Shown: positions 10,189 to 21,054 of the stretch, in pieces
Position numbering within the stretch: the first letter of the stretch is position 1
How the letters are laid out: every line of letters starts with the position of its first letter
From: Diaporthe sp. PMI_573
Taxonomy: Eukaryota > Ascomycota > Sordariomycetes > Diaporthales > Diaporthaceae
DNA: 64,000 bases
NCBI GenBank assembly: GCA_021399435.1
Contig: JAJTUP010000011.1
Span: forward strand, 62,001-126,000
Reading direction: 5' to 3'
Notes under the pieces: generated by a model
What the model was told of the DNA's origin: nothing
What the model saw: only the letters and a program-made list of their open reading frames with translations
The model's database searches: none
Program-made: the position numbers and the translations under genes

Positions 10189-11362
10189 CTAAATGTTCCT
10201 TCTATATGAGAGCCTCGGTGTCCGTGGTACATTTACTGGTGCCCTATGCTCACGCTTGAACAACACTACAAGCAGTACCTTAACGGACGGTAGACAGGCA
10301 CACATGATACCAATAGCAATTTCGAGTAGACTGCCAAGTGTCAGCTTTGCAGAAGTCTAAGCCCAATGGTACTATGCTTACGTGAAAATAGATAGCACGG
10401 TGAAATCAGCGGTTGGATCGGTCGAGCCCAAGAACCAAATGGCCTTGATCATCTGATATACTGTCGTTGCCGTCCTGGTGATGTCAGCAAGTCATGTCCA
10501 TTTTTTCCCCAGCGAACTGACCCACAACTTGAGGTCCATCCAGGGACCATATACCAACAAAGTCTCTATCTTCGGAAACTGCCTTGAGTCTCCAGGGCAG
10601 ATATCGCAATCCCGGACCAGAAAAGTACTTGCGCGGCTCCCCCAGTGCTGAGTAGTGAAATTATCTGGATCTTGCGCTTGATAGAAAGCGAGTGCATAGA
10701 GAAGGCCAAAGGAAACGGAACGATGAGGATGATGAAGTCGGTCAGCACAGCCACAGATATGTCGACGATAAAGATGTGTGACTGATTGAGGCAATAAGGA
10801 TTCCGCCCGTTTACTCCAACATTGGCCGTGATTTCCCAGTAAGCCGAAATAGGCGTACAGACCATGACCTTGGTGATCTAAATGCCCGAGTAGACTATCG
10901 CTAGGCCCGTCATGAACCATCGCAATGCCTTAGAGTCGCGCTTCTTCACAGCAAACACACGTGCTATAAGGAGCAGTAATGTCACTTTGGTAGCAAATGC
11001 CGCGGGCCCGTACAACACCGTGCAAATATAAAGCCATCTGAGAGATTCCTGGTATTGCACCTTACTCAGTTCCCAGACATGATATCCTTCGCCGTACAGG
11101 GTGAGCATGAGCTCACTGATAGTAATTAGCGTAGGCGTAGCCCAGGCCACAAAGAAGGCGTAGTCTTTGAGGGGGATCCTATTGCGTCTTATGACAAGCT
11201 TGACATACAGCCGGACAGCAGAAATATAGTGGATATGACGAGACAGAGGCATGTGTTAATCCAATTGATGGTATGATGAACATCTCGAGGATTTTTGAAG
11301 TTAGGAGCTATGCCTGGGGGCGGGTGCGCGGCCGGAACAAAGAGGCCCGAGGATGAATTCAT
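10189..11362 (-). pseudogene. PTH11-like / fungal rhodopsin-domain receptor, broken
   Basis: Starts at ATG 11362 with the family's usual short Pro-rich ectodomain (PPGIAPNF) and first helix. The frame then shifts by one base near 11205-11220 (the helix ends in one frame and continues as VRLYVK in another). It runs through several hydrophobic helices to an in-frame TAG at 10878-10880, resumes in the same frame, and is disturbed again near 10565. Two downstream exons around introns near 10495 and 10380 give the last helix (LLEIAIGIMCACLPS) and a basic tail ending at 10189. Intact members are plasma-membrane proteins with seven helices linked to surface sensing. At least two lesions argue for a pseudogene; an assembly error could explain one but not all. 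Confidence 0.72.
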
Positions 11363-12368
11363 CTTCCCACCCCTGACGATGAGAGTGTAATGTGTAGCCA
11401 CCGAGGGATACCATTGTCTGCGGTTCTCACCGGACAACACCAGGCTAAGAATGAACGCATAATGCTGTCTCACGCTGGCATTGTACGTTTCAGTGCCGCA
11501 ATATAACCACTGCTGTAGATGGGCGAAGTCTATCTAAATGGGCACTTTTTTCAAAAAAAAATTTGATCCGGGACCCTAGCTTACCTGAATCCGTACTCAA
11601 AGGGCTGGATGCTGCCGTAGGGGAGGGTGGCTTCATTGAACGCGAACTTCGGGACATTTCATCAAGTAAGCTAGGTCCGGCAATTGGGTGAAGATTTCAA
11701 AGGCCTCGTAAGTACCCCCCATGCTTTCTACTGACTCGCACATTTCAGCAAGGTTGTTCATAGTGCGCAGAATTATTGTTGTTAGAAATGGGCGTAGCAT
11801 AAACAGAGTTCACGTTACGCTAAGGCTAAATAGTCGGATGTTACTACGAAGAAAAATCCGAGGAGCGTGCGAGGATTCGCCAAAGAGGAGACTCTAACAC
11901 GAGTAAATCATGGGAGCACGGTGAAAAAGATAGTATCGGGTTTTCCTCCTGCGTGTAGTTGGACTCGCCGTGCATGGTGTCACCTGCGCGCGCAAGAAGC
12001 ACGCAATGCGTCCAAGAGGGGGAGAGTCAAAACACTCAATAAGAATCCAACTAATCCTTGAGCTCCGTCTTAATCAAACTGAATTCCTCGCTAACCTTTG
12101 CATACGGAGAGACAGACTTTTAGCACAGTCAACACAGACTTTTCACAAGCTGATGAACTTTGCACTTCAAGTTCATCAAGTCAGATGTCTGCTCCGAGAT
12201 GTCATCCTGCAGGTTCAGGTCCAGACTGGGTAGCTCGTCGCATGCTCCAAGCCTCTCTGTAGCTGTCTTGCTGGTGCCTTTATTCACAGTTAATCCGCTT
12301 TCCCATAATATTTTGATGAACCTTTGTATGTTGTCCGCCTGCGCGTGCAAGCGTGAGACTTATCGCGA
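11363..12368. other. Intergenic, one possible exon fragment
   Basis: 1 kb between the receptor relic and P450 2. Apart from the minus-strand fragment at 12129-12338, nothing is supported. Confidence 0.45.
12129..12338 (-). pseudogene. Orphan exon-like fragment, function unknown
   Basis: Open minus-strand frame of about 70 codons that begins straight after an acceptor-like CGCAG and has balanced, protein-like composition (starts ADNIQRFIKILWESGL, then a charged helical stretch). It vaguely recalls helical N-terminal domains of fungal STAND/NLR-type proteins, but I cannot claim homology. It lies just past the stop of P450 2 on the same strand, so it may be a relic of a neighbouring gene or P450 3' UTR. 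No upstream partner exon was found. Confidence 0.22.
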
Positions 12369-14120
12369 TCAATCCTTTCTCGCCGCACGAACGCCATTGC
12401 TGCCATTCTTCGGAAAAGGAATAAAAGAGTCGCTCGCAGGCCTAACGTCGTCGATAGCTGTCTCATACAGCTGGAGATGAGGAAAGACCCGCAAGACGAG
12501 AACTGCCAATACGAGGTATATCTCGCAGCAAGCGAGGCTGTACGCGTGACAGAATTAATATCCTGCATGGCGTGTTGCAAACAAGTACGCAAGGATTAGT
12601 TGACTCACTTCATGCCTAGACAGATCCTGCTGCCTCTATTAAAGCTCATTAGATAGCGGTCGAGGCTTTTGCTCCGGCTCCCATCCTCGTGGAGCCACCG
12701 CTCTGGCAGAAACCGATGTGAATCTGGGAAGACAGATTCGTTGTGATGCATCATGCCATTAGACATGCTGACAGCGTATCCTCTCGGTATTGTGTAGCTC
12801 ACACGAGTCGGCGCGGCACTGGATTTTCTCGGTGCCCATGATCCGCTATAAACCAGGTCTTCTTGGGTCGGCACACGCGGCAGCCTTTGGGTCACGCCGT
12901 ATGAAAGGCGGAGGCCCTCGTGAACGACGGCGTTGAGGTAGGGCAGCTGTTCCAGAGTGGACCACTTAGGAAGCCGAGACGGTGACTCTACCGCAATTTT
13001 CAGCTCCGTAGTGAGCTTGCTGAGCACTCTCTTGTCCGCAAGGATGTAGAATGTCAGCACGGTTAAGGTCCAGCTGGTCGTCTCCGTGCCGGCAAGGAGG
13101 ATAGCGACATATTCGCCCGTGATCCTCTCGGCCTTCTTCTCCTGCTCGGGCAAATCCGACTCGAGAAGGACATCCAACACCGTCTGACGCTGCTTGATTA
13201 TACCCGCCTCGTGCTCAGCCTTGGCTTGCTGGAACTTGCGTGGAAATTCTACATCGTTGAGATGCTGGAATTGAGCCACTTCCTCCGGCATAAAGCGCGC
13301 CAACCACCGGCCTCCATAGCCAAACAACCACTTTAGCGGCTGAACCCAGCGAAAGACAAAGTAGGTAGTGAAGATAGCATAGCTTGCACGCTTCAAGTTT
13401 GGCTGGAACCCCTTCTGCTGTTCCACAAAACCAAACGGTTCGCCAAACACCTGCAGAGAAGCGACGTCCGAGGTGAGGCAGCTCATTGCATCCTGGACAT
13501 CAAAGACCGACCTGCTGGCGAGGATTTTATCTCCAAGATGCTGTGCAAGCGCGTGCACGTCGGTTTCTAGCTTTGACACCTGAGCAACGGAGAATTTCTT
13601 TTTGAGGGGGTCGCGGCGAATACGGTGTAGGTCGTGGTCTGTCGTAGCAAAGCTGGACATTTGATTTGCCCCGGTCAGGTGGCTCACATACAACCGAGGC
13701 TTGTCACGTTTCCTGTTGCTAGGTGCATAGACCTCGTCGACGAACTCAGGGTCATTGCAATGCACTTCCCCTGGATTGATGCGGATAATTGGGCCTAATT
13801 AATTCCCAGTTGAGAGTCTGGCTAATATTCAGGGGCTGTGCTGTACCCGGGCCGTTCTGTTTCAACTTACCGTATGTGTCATGGAGTCTCTTAATTTCAA
13901 ACGTATACTGGCCACCTTTGACCAGGTCGAACCAAATTTCGTAGAGATAAGAGGCAGCTGCTAATTTCGGACCGGGGAACTTGTGGAGGGGATGGAGGGG
14001 GGAGAGTCTATATACGGCAAGCAGCGCATGGTAAGACAATACAGAACACAAGAGAATCATGGCTCCGTGAGAAGAGACTAATCCTTGAAGAAGGTCCGTC
14101 CAGAGTCGTGAGAGTGCCAT
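12369..14120 (-). CDS. Cytochrome P450 monooxygenase (trichodiene oxygenase-like class)
   Basis: Three exons: 14120-13871, 13794-12609 and 12537-12369; 534 residues. Introns are 76 nt (GTAAGT) and 71 nt (GTGAGT). ATG 14120 is preferred over an upstream in-frame TTG. N-terminal hydrophobic anchor (AMILLCSVLSYHALLAVY), then FPGPK hinge. I-helix is AGTETTSW, followed by ExxR (HEGLR), LPERW and heme-Cys motif FNRGSRICLG; the codon after CLGM is split by the last intron and the third exon supplies the L-helix continuation (NLACCEIYLVLAVLVLRVFP). The region around DTYGPIIRINP resembles CYP58-like (trichodiene oxygenase) enzymes, but no terpene cyclase is nearby, so the substrate is unknown. Confidence 0.9.
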
Positions 14121-14681
14121 CGCTCCCCGGGAAAACAATGACCGCGTTAGGATTGAGTTAGAGGACTGTGCAGATGTTGAGTGAAGAAGACGTACGCTTG
14201 TATCGGTCGTGGAGATGAGGGGTGAGCCATAAGCACGTTATATTGCATCTGCTGACCCTGTCTCCCCCAAAGCAGTTGAGAGCACCGGTGGCCTCTTGGC
14301 TCCGACCACCCACTGAGTGTCCACAACCCTCAGCTCGATTTGGAAAAGCTCACATCTGCAATGAACGTTTAGCGCTTTTCTGAGCGTGGGTACATGCCAG
14401 TATAAAACCACAAGAATGTACAGCTCGTTCCGCTACAAGATGTGTCGCTCAATTATGGTCACTTGTGCCGGAACAGGCAGGATTATCGCCTTCGCACTGG
14501 ACGTGGCTGTTCCTAAAGGAGAGCTGCGGTGGGCGACAAGACTGCTCCAGTGCAAGTAGGCAACTGATCCAATCATTGCGCCGGTCGAGCCCACTTCCAT
14601 CAAGAACCAACCCTGTGACTGGGCATCACCGTCGCATCTTGAACAGCGTCTGGCCAGGCTCACCAGCTCGGACTATGCATG
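14121..14681. other. Intergenic, no gene seen
   Basis: 560 bp between the P450 start and the stop of the metallophosphoesterase; should hold the P450 promoter. Confidence 0.5.
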
Positions 14682-15575
14682 CTAACCCCATCTCCTCCAC
14701 TGAGTTGTGATGACATCCCCCTCTGGTACTGGCGGGCCCGGCAGGATCTCCCTCAGCAACGAGTTGATATCTTTGCCAGACTTCCTCACATCATCCCACT
14801 GCCTCGGATAGCCCCAACTGCACTCCTCAAATCTCACGCCGTCCTTCCAGTCTGTCCTTCTTACGTGAAGGTGGCCAGAGACCACGACCTTGGCGTTGTA
14901 TCTCTTGTGCCAGTCCTCGGTCTTCTTTGTGCCGCACCACAGCGTAAACCTTGGGACCCTGGGTATCCAGATGAGATCCTCACGCAGTGGCCAGTGGTTG
15001 ATGAGGATCAAGGGCAGGCCACGGTTCGTGGCCGCCTCAAGCTTGGCCTGCGTGTTTTCGACAAGGGCCTCGCACCATTGCTCGCGAGAGGGATAGGGAT
15101 CTGGATGCAAGATGAACTCGTCGGTCGCCACCGTGTCCATCTCCTCAGCCCACTTCAAGGCCTCGGCCTTGTCCTTGATATGATCTGGCCGGAAGGAGTA
15201 GTCGTACAGGGTGAATATGGGAGCAATCAAGACGGGGCCTCCTTCACCGTCCCAGACGACAAAGTCGTCCTCGGGGGTATGCACGCCGTACTTCCGAGCG
15301 ATGGCAACGCACTGGTTGTACTTTGCCTCCCCCCGCGGCTGGGGTGGTGACCCGGCTGACGAAGCGAGAGTGTAGAGCTCGTGATTCCCAGGGCACCAGA
15401 AGACGTCCCTGAAGCACCTGGTTGCGGTGGAGAAGGCGAGCTCGAGTTGCTCTGCCTTCTCACCAATGTCGCCACACAGGATAAGCCCGTCGTCGAGATG
15501 GAGGTCGAGCTCAGACCAGGCGTCACGGTTGGCCGGGTAGCTGAGGTGCAGATCACCTATTGCGTACAGCCTCAT
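14682..15575 (-). CDS. Calcineurin-like metallophosphoesterase
   Basis: Single exon, 297 residues from ATG 15575; an upstream in-frame extension begins only with TTG and is Asn-rich, so it was rejected. The dinuclear-metal signature is complete and in order: GDLH (residues 7-10), GDxG (CGDIGE), GNHE, INHWPL and GHLH. Such enzymes hydrolyse phosphomono- or diesters with Mn/Fe/Zn; this short stand-alone form has no targeting sequence, so a cytosolic role is likely. Its substrate is not deducible. It is divergent from the exonuclease gene with a 585-bp shared promoter. Confidence 0.88.
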   Translation of the reverse strand: MRLYAIGDLHLSYPANRDAWSELDLHLDDGLILCGDIGEKAEQLELAFSTATRCFRDVFWCPGNHELYTLASSAGSPPQPRGEAKYNQCVAIARKYGVHTPEDDFVVWDGEGGPVLIAPIFTLYDYSFRPDHIKDKAEALKWAEEMDTVATDEFILHPDPYPSREQWCEALVENTQAKLEAATNRGLPLILINHWPLREDLIWIPRVPRFTLWCGTKKTEDWHKRYNAKVVVSGHLHVRRTDWKDGVRFEECSWGYPRQWDDVRKSGKDINSLLREILPGPPVPEGDVITTQWRRWG

Positions 15576-16160
15576 GCCTGGGGTCGTGTTGTTGTTGCTG
15601 TTGCTGTACAATTGCCGTGTCCGGTCGGCGGTGTGGGATAACTTGAGCGCGGCGAGATTGAGTTGACAAAATAATCACCCAGCCATGATGGCTAGTTAAT
15701 CAGCGAGCCCTCCCGTCGGGACCCGGAGCCCGTCAGCAACATGACAGTCGGGGCGTTACATAATCATGAGCTGGCGAGCGCATGGTCTGGCTGGGTACGG
15801 GGTATGCAGGTCACAAACGTGTGAATCACAGAGCAGGTACTCTTGATGCTCAGATTAAAAGGGTAACAAGGTGGACGAAGCAGTGGATGCAAGGGAATGT
15901 TTGGGTAGGTGCTGCTCGGCTAGGCTTAATTAGACTGGCATCCTCTGTTTGTTTGCAGGGTGGGGCGGCGTTCCAGATCCCCCTACTCCGTACCTACGCT
16001 GCAGGGCCCTTGCGAGAGACGGTCAGTCACCACCAGTGCAGACGTTAATAGCATCAACACAATCCCAACACTCGAATAACCCAGCACCGATTGGAACAGG
16101 AATGCAACGCGCCCACCTCAGACCACCGCAGAGGGCCAATGTCCGAGAGTCTTTGTTGTC
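15576..16160. other. Divergent promoter region
   Basis: 585 bp between the metallophosphoesterase (minus) and the exonuclease (plus). No coding evidence. Confidence 0.5.
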
Positions 16161-18401
16161 ATGGGTGAATCCGCGCGCGGCAGGGCAACATGGCCACTCT
16201 CGTTCCACATGAGCCCGGCTGGCCACGCTTTTTGGAGCCACAATCTGTACCGCGGCCCCCAGGACCAGCGAGTGAGGGTGTTCTACAGCAGGACCAAGCT
16301 GGAATCTGAAGAGATCGCCCACGAGTTCCTTGACGAGAAGGTCATTGGCTTTGATATGGAATGGCCCTGGGAGACAAACACCACTGCCGACACCCGTCTG
16401 CAGCGGAAAATCGGCCTCATCCAGATCGCTTGCGAGGACAAGATCGCCTTGTTCCATATCGGCTTGCACTCGGGGAGCACTGCGAAGGACCTGTTGGCCC
16501 CGGCGCTGCGCAAGATCATCGAGGACCCTGCCATTGCCAAGTGTGGAGTTGCCGTCCACAACGCCGACTTTGCTCGACTGCAGCAGTGGTTCGGCCTCAG
16601 ACCACGGGGTGCGTTCGAGCTGAGCCATCTGCACAACCTCGTGTCCTTCGGTGCCTCCAAGCCGGCCAAGTGCACCACGAGGCTTACAGCGCTGGCTGCG
16701 CAGGTCGAGCAACACCTTGGCCTTCCGCTCCACAAGGGCAAGGTGAGGACCAGCAATTGGAGCCAGCCGCTCAACAGGGACCAGGTCAACTACGCTGCTG
16801 CAGATGCATATGCTGGCTTCATGCTATTCCACTGTATCAACGCAAAGAGGATGGACATGGACCCCGTCCCCCCACTGCCGGTCTACGCTGAGACGTACGG
16901 CGACGCCGTCCGACGAATGCCTCCCAAAACGCTGCTTCAACTGCTTCCGGTACCTGGCAGCGTTCAGCCCACCAGCGTCCTAGATTTCTACCGACAGTCA
17001 GGAGAGGTTGCAGCTGAACCCGACCAGCACAGCCAGGCTGCAGATGAAAAGAAAGCATCGCTGTCCGCTGAGGGGGCTCATGGGTACGTCAGGATCGGTC
17101 GCCGCGGCAAGCACATCCTCTCTGCCGAAGCTGCGGACGTTGGTACGGATGTGCTCCGACAAATGCGAGGTCAGTATGCCACTGAGCAGCAACAGCAACG
17201 CGAAAACGCACCAGGTGGCACAACACCACATATGATGGCAGCAACGAAATCATCATCTCTGAATGCCAAAACGGCTGGTACGGTCGTAGAGCCTGGAGTA
17301 CTTGATGAGGCCAGGACGGGACTGCTGTTTCAAGAACTCAGGAAACATCGCAGGGACTTGGCAGAACAGCGCAAATGCGCGCCATTCATGATTGCACGTG
17401 ATACTCACCTTCACGCTATTTCCCGGAAATGCCCGCGGAGTCATGCTCAAATATTGCACATCCATGGCATCGGCCTGACAAAGTTGGCAGAATGTGGCGC
17501 AGCTTGGCTAGCGATTGTGAAAGACTTTGTCGAAAAGTCCGCCACTGATGATGCGGCGCGGGCTGAGGAGGATGGTGAGCAGCCTTCTTCTGCTATAATC
17601 CCACCATTGCAGCCAGAATTGCCTGCTTTGCATGCGCAACTTGACCAACCCATCAGATCAACGCCTGTGTTGCATACTGGTATATCGTTCAGCATGCAGG
17701 ATGCAAGTCTGGACCGCAAGGCACACGACGAGGGCTCATCAGACAATAGCTCGGCATTTGCCAGCCCCCGGAGGGAGCAATCCCCATCTGTTCTCAAGCG
17801 CAAGCGAGAAGAGATGGAAACCGGTCAGACGCCAGACCCAGGACGAGGGAGGCAACTGCAGAGGAAATACCAGGCAGCAGGAGAGGATGCAGAGCTGCAG
17901 CCCCAGACACCCCCAGGTGCAGTCACGATCTTGGGGACACCCCAGATTCTGTCAGGTCCAGACGGACGTGACACGAATGCCGCCCCTGTGCTGAAGCAAA
18001 CTCCACACATTAACCACGAGGGTGCGCTCGCACGACACGAGGGCACCAGAACAACCATAGCGTCGGTGAGCCCACTCCCATCAGCAGCCCCGAGCAAGAT
18101 GGATGCGCCACAGCATCCAGCCGCAGAGGTGGAGGTCAGGTTACAGCCTGCGGCCAGACAGTTGAATGCCAACGAAGTCCAGGCCAAGATACTCCGAAAC
18201 AAGATTGTTGCCTTCAACAAGCTCGTGACGACCTCGGTACAGTTACCATCGAACACGACCGAACACCTCGCCAACAAGTTACCGAAGACGATGCAGGAGT
18301 TATTGCAGGTTCCAGGTATCATGCCGTTTGCGAACGCTTGTTCGAGGGCAAACCGAGACCTGCTTGGGTTCCTGGCTAGATCTGCTCCTGCCAAGGGATG
18401 A
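16161..18401 (+). CDS. DEDDy 3'-5' exonuclease with HRDC domain
   Basis: Single long exon, 746 residues. Residues ~45-235 form an RNase D/WRN-type exonuclease: motif I GFDMEW (D65, E67), motif II HNADFARL (N134, D136), motif III YAAADAYAGF (Y211, D215), so all four metal ligands and the tyrosine are intact. Around 385-460 a helical segment starting LFQELRKHRRDLA and ending near HGIGLTKLAECG reads as an HRDC domain, the nucleic-acid-binding module found beside such nucleases in RecQ helicases and RNase D. The rest is long, disordered and basic/acidic, with KRKREEME as a possible nuclear localisation signal; a weaker helical repeat near 690-740 (VPGIMPFANACSRANRDLL) may be a second helix-hairpin module. 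There is no helicase domain. Likely nuclear DNA or RNA end processing. Confidence 0.87.
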   Translation: MGESARGRATWPLSFHMSPAGHAFWSHNLYRGPQDQRVRVFYSRTKLESEEIAHEFLDEKVIGFDMEWPWETNTTADTRLQRKIGLIQIACEDKIALFHIGLHSGSTAKDLLAPALRKIIEDPAIAKCGVAVHNADFARLQQWFGLRPRGAFELSHLHNLVSFGASKPAKCTTRLTALAAQVEQHLGLPLHKGKVRTSNWSQPLNRDQVNYAAADAYAGFMLFHCINAKRMDMDPVPPLPVYAETYGDAVRRMPPKTLLQLLPVPGSVQPTSVLDFYRQSGEVAAEPDQHSQAADEKKASLSAEGAHGYVRIGRRGKHILSAEAADVGTDVLRQMRGQYATEQQQQRENAPGGTTPHMMAATKSSSLNAKTAGTVVEPGVLDEARTGLLFQELRKHRRDLAEQRKCAPFMIARDTHLHAISRKCPRSHAQILHIHGIGLTKLAECGAAWLAIVKDFVEKSATDDAARAEEDGEQPSSAIIPPLQPELPALHAQLDQPIRSTPVLHTGISFSMQDASLDRKAHDEGSSDNSSAFASPRREQSPSVLKRKREEMETGQTPDPGRGRQLQRKYQAAGEDAELQPQTPPGAVTILGTPQILSGPDGRDTNAAPVLKQTPHINHEGALARHEGTRTTIASVSPLPSAAPSKMDAPQHPAAEVEVRLQPAARQLNANEVQAKILRNKIVAFNKLVTTSVQLPSNTTEHLANKLPKTMQELLQVPGIMPFANACSRANRDLLGFLARSAPAKG

Positions 18402-19690
18402 CGGCGGGATCTCTGCATCGTGTGGGAGGCTGTCTTTCTATATATAACGACCTCGTATAGAACAACCTCTGGTGGGATGATTTCCTGGACCCCCTGCCTA
18501 TCCATAGGCAGTCTTGAACGGTCGTCAGGTCGTGTAGGCCGGCTGAGAGGAGCTGCACAATGCTGCCCAATGGCCGAGTTCCATCTGATGGCATTGGGGT
18601 ATTTGTCCATCACGAAATGAAGATCCAGATCATGCTTTGTATTCCCAGTATGGTCCAGTCTGCCGTGTCCTTCGACTTGAAAGACCACGGGCCGTGGTCT
18701 GTGACTACTGATTACGAAATGTCACATGAGGGACAAATGCCAGGGCTCTGTCGGTGTTGTTGGTGTTGTGTACAGGGATGTGAAGCGAGGATTACAGCTT
18801 GGATTAGACGTCCCCCGTGGTCGTTCAGGGGCTGGCCGTCAGAATGGGCTGATCGGGACAAGATCCGAGGCGCTGGGGGCCGGGAGTATGTGGGCTCGCA
18901 AACCCAGTGTGCGAGTCTGGCAGGTCTGGCCATGCGTGCTCGTGTCCTGGTTTGCCTCACCACGTGTCAGCGCCGGCAGACAACGCCATTCCGACAGCCG
19001 GATGGCTTCGGCCAAGCCTGAGTTAGAGGCCGGCTGGTCTGATGCCACCAGAGCAGACCAGACCGGGGCAAGATGGCCAGACCCTTGAGGTCACTGTTAC
19101 TGTACCGCGCCACGCAATAGTATGCTGTGCGGTGACATGCACGACCTGGACCGCGACGGTGAGCAAGGATGTTTTTTCCCCCCTTCCCCTCCTTGCCATC
19201 GCCATCGCCATCGCCATCGGGAAAAGGAGGCTCTGTCTGCAGGCTCGACGTTGATCGTGGTTGCTACCGCACGACATCGGGCACTAACGGGACTTGGTTT
19301 CCACCCAGCCCGGCCCCATTGCAACCCTGTAGCCGTTGCGTGCGTGGTAGACTGCCTGCAGGGTGGGGGGGCACAGCGGTCTCAAAGCACTGAGGTCCCG
19401 ATTGCAGTGGGCCTTTTCTCCCTTCCCAGCTTATTATAAGGCCGGGAGCTGCCTGGGTCAATCCACAAGCTGGGCAGACAGTCACGACGCCCGTCCATCT
19501 CGAGAAAGAGCTCGCTCTATACATTTCATCATGAATCATCGACGACAACCACGACAAGTTGATATACAGGTTTGATCCCAAGTACGCATTATTTACACAA
19601 CATACACGTATTTGGCTGCGGGCGAGCCTATCATATCGTGATTGATATTCCACTCGGTCCCGTCTTCTGCTCAACAAGGCTTGGCACATC
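18402..19690. other. Intergenic, no gene seen
   Basis: 1.3 kb with overlapping short frames on both strands and no motif. Contains a (GCCATC)4 repeat at 19195-19218. The end should hold the transporter promoter. Confidence 0.5.
19195..19218. repeat. Hexanucleotide repeat (GCCATC)4
   Basis: Four perfect 6-bp units in non-coding DNA upstream of the transporter gene. Confidence 0.8.
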
Positions 19691-21054
19691 ATGGAACCTC
19701 AGGTCCGTGACTTTCCCGACCGGGAAAAACAGCCCAAACCACTGCCGGATGGATCGACCACCGAGGATGGAGACCTCACCCGGGAGCCAACACCAAGAAT
19801 GACCCTCGAAAGGATCCCAACATACCTGCAGCCGCCAATATCGGTGCGGGAACGACTACGCCATTTCACCTTTGCATGGTACACCGTCACGTAAGCCAGC
19901 CTCGCTCGCCCATGCACACGACCAACTTGTACCCACTCCGCCACGGGTGCACAGTCAACTGACCGCCTTCAAATAGCATGTCCACCGGAGGTATCGCCCT
20001 CACCTTGAGCCTAACACCACATCGCTTCCGTGGGCTCGACACGATCGGCATGGTCGTCTTCCTTTTCGACCTGCTCTGTTTCATCCTCATCACCGCATGT
20101 CTGCTCCTGCGCTTCTTGCTGTATAAGCACACCTTCTCCAAGACTCTCACCCACCCCAAGGAGGCCCTCTTTGTCTCCACCTTCTTCCTATCCATCGCCG
20201 CACTCCTGTCCAATGCTGAGAAGTACGGAAGCTTGTTCCTGTCCCCGACGGCTCAGGACGGGCTCGCCGTGTTCCACCGCGTAACATATTGGTTCTACCT
20301 CGCCGTCACCTTCCTCGTGTCCGTGATCCAGTACCACCTCCTCTTCACGGTCAAGGAGCAGCGCCGTCTCCAAGCGCACGCTATGACACCAGCCTGGATC
20401 TTACCCATATTCCCGGTCATGCTTGCCGGCACAATCGCCGCCTTCGACTCGCGCACACAGACACCCGCACAGGCGCTGGCCATGATCACTTCAGGCCTTG
20501 CGGCACAGGGTCTGGGCTTCATGGTCTCCATCTTCATGTATGCCACGTATCTGAGCAGGCTGATGGTCTATGGCCTACCCGCCCAGCGTCCAGGAATGTT
20601 CATCGCAGTCGGGCCGCCGAGTTTCACCTGTGCGGCGCTGGTGTCCATGGCAGACGACGTACCAAGGATCTTTGCCGCTCAGGTGCCCGTCATCGAGGGC
20701 ATGGTCAGCCCATCAATGCTAGCTGACGGTGTCAGGCTGGCGTCGCTGTACTGCTCACTATTCCTGTGGGGGCTGAGCTTCTGGTTCTTCACGTCTGCGC
20801 TGATGGCCGTCCTTGCGGGAATGCCCGACAGGAAGTTCCACCTCAGCTGGTGGAGCTTTGTGTTCCCGAACGCTGGCTTCACCATCTCAACGATCCGAGT
20901 GGCCGGGGCTGTGGGCAGTGAGGGGCTCTTATGGTTCAGCACCGTCATGACCATCGTCCTGGTCGTGGTCTGGTTGTTCATCGCGTGGAGGTGTGCCTAT
21001 GCGGTAGTACAGCGGGAAATCGTGTGGCCTGGTCATGACGAAGACTCGGATTAG
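19691..21054 (+). CDS. Mae1/TDT-family C4-dicarboxylate (malate) or anion transporter
   Basis: Two exons, 19691-19890 and 19977-21054 (86-nt intron, GTAAGC donor, CTGAC branch), 425 residues. The hydrophilic N-terminus (~55 aa) precedes RLRHFTFAWYTVTMSTGGIA, the signature first helix of the tellurite-resistance/dicarboxylate transporter fold shared by yeast malate permease Mae1, sulfite pump Ssu1 and plant SLAC1. About ten hydrophobic helices follow. The MSTGG form is closer to Mae1 than to Ssu1, so a plasma-membrane malate/C4-dicarboxylate carrier is the best guess; sulfite efflux cannot be excluded. The splice join is what links the conserved WYTVT and MSTGG halves, supporting the model. 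Confidence 0.85.

Noticed and set aside
670..14120. Secondary-metabolite cluster built on the two P450s
   Set aside because: They are 10 kb apart, separated by a nucleotidase, aminotransferase and receptor relic, with no PKS, NRPS, terpene cyclase or pathway regulator.
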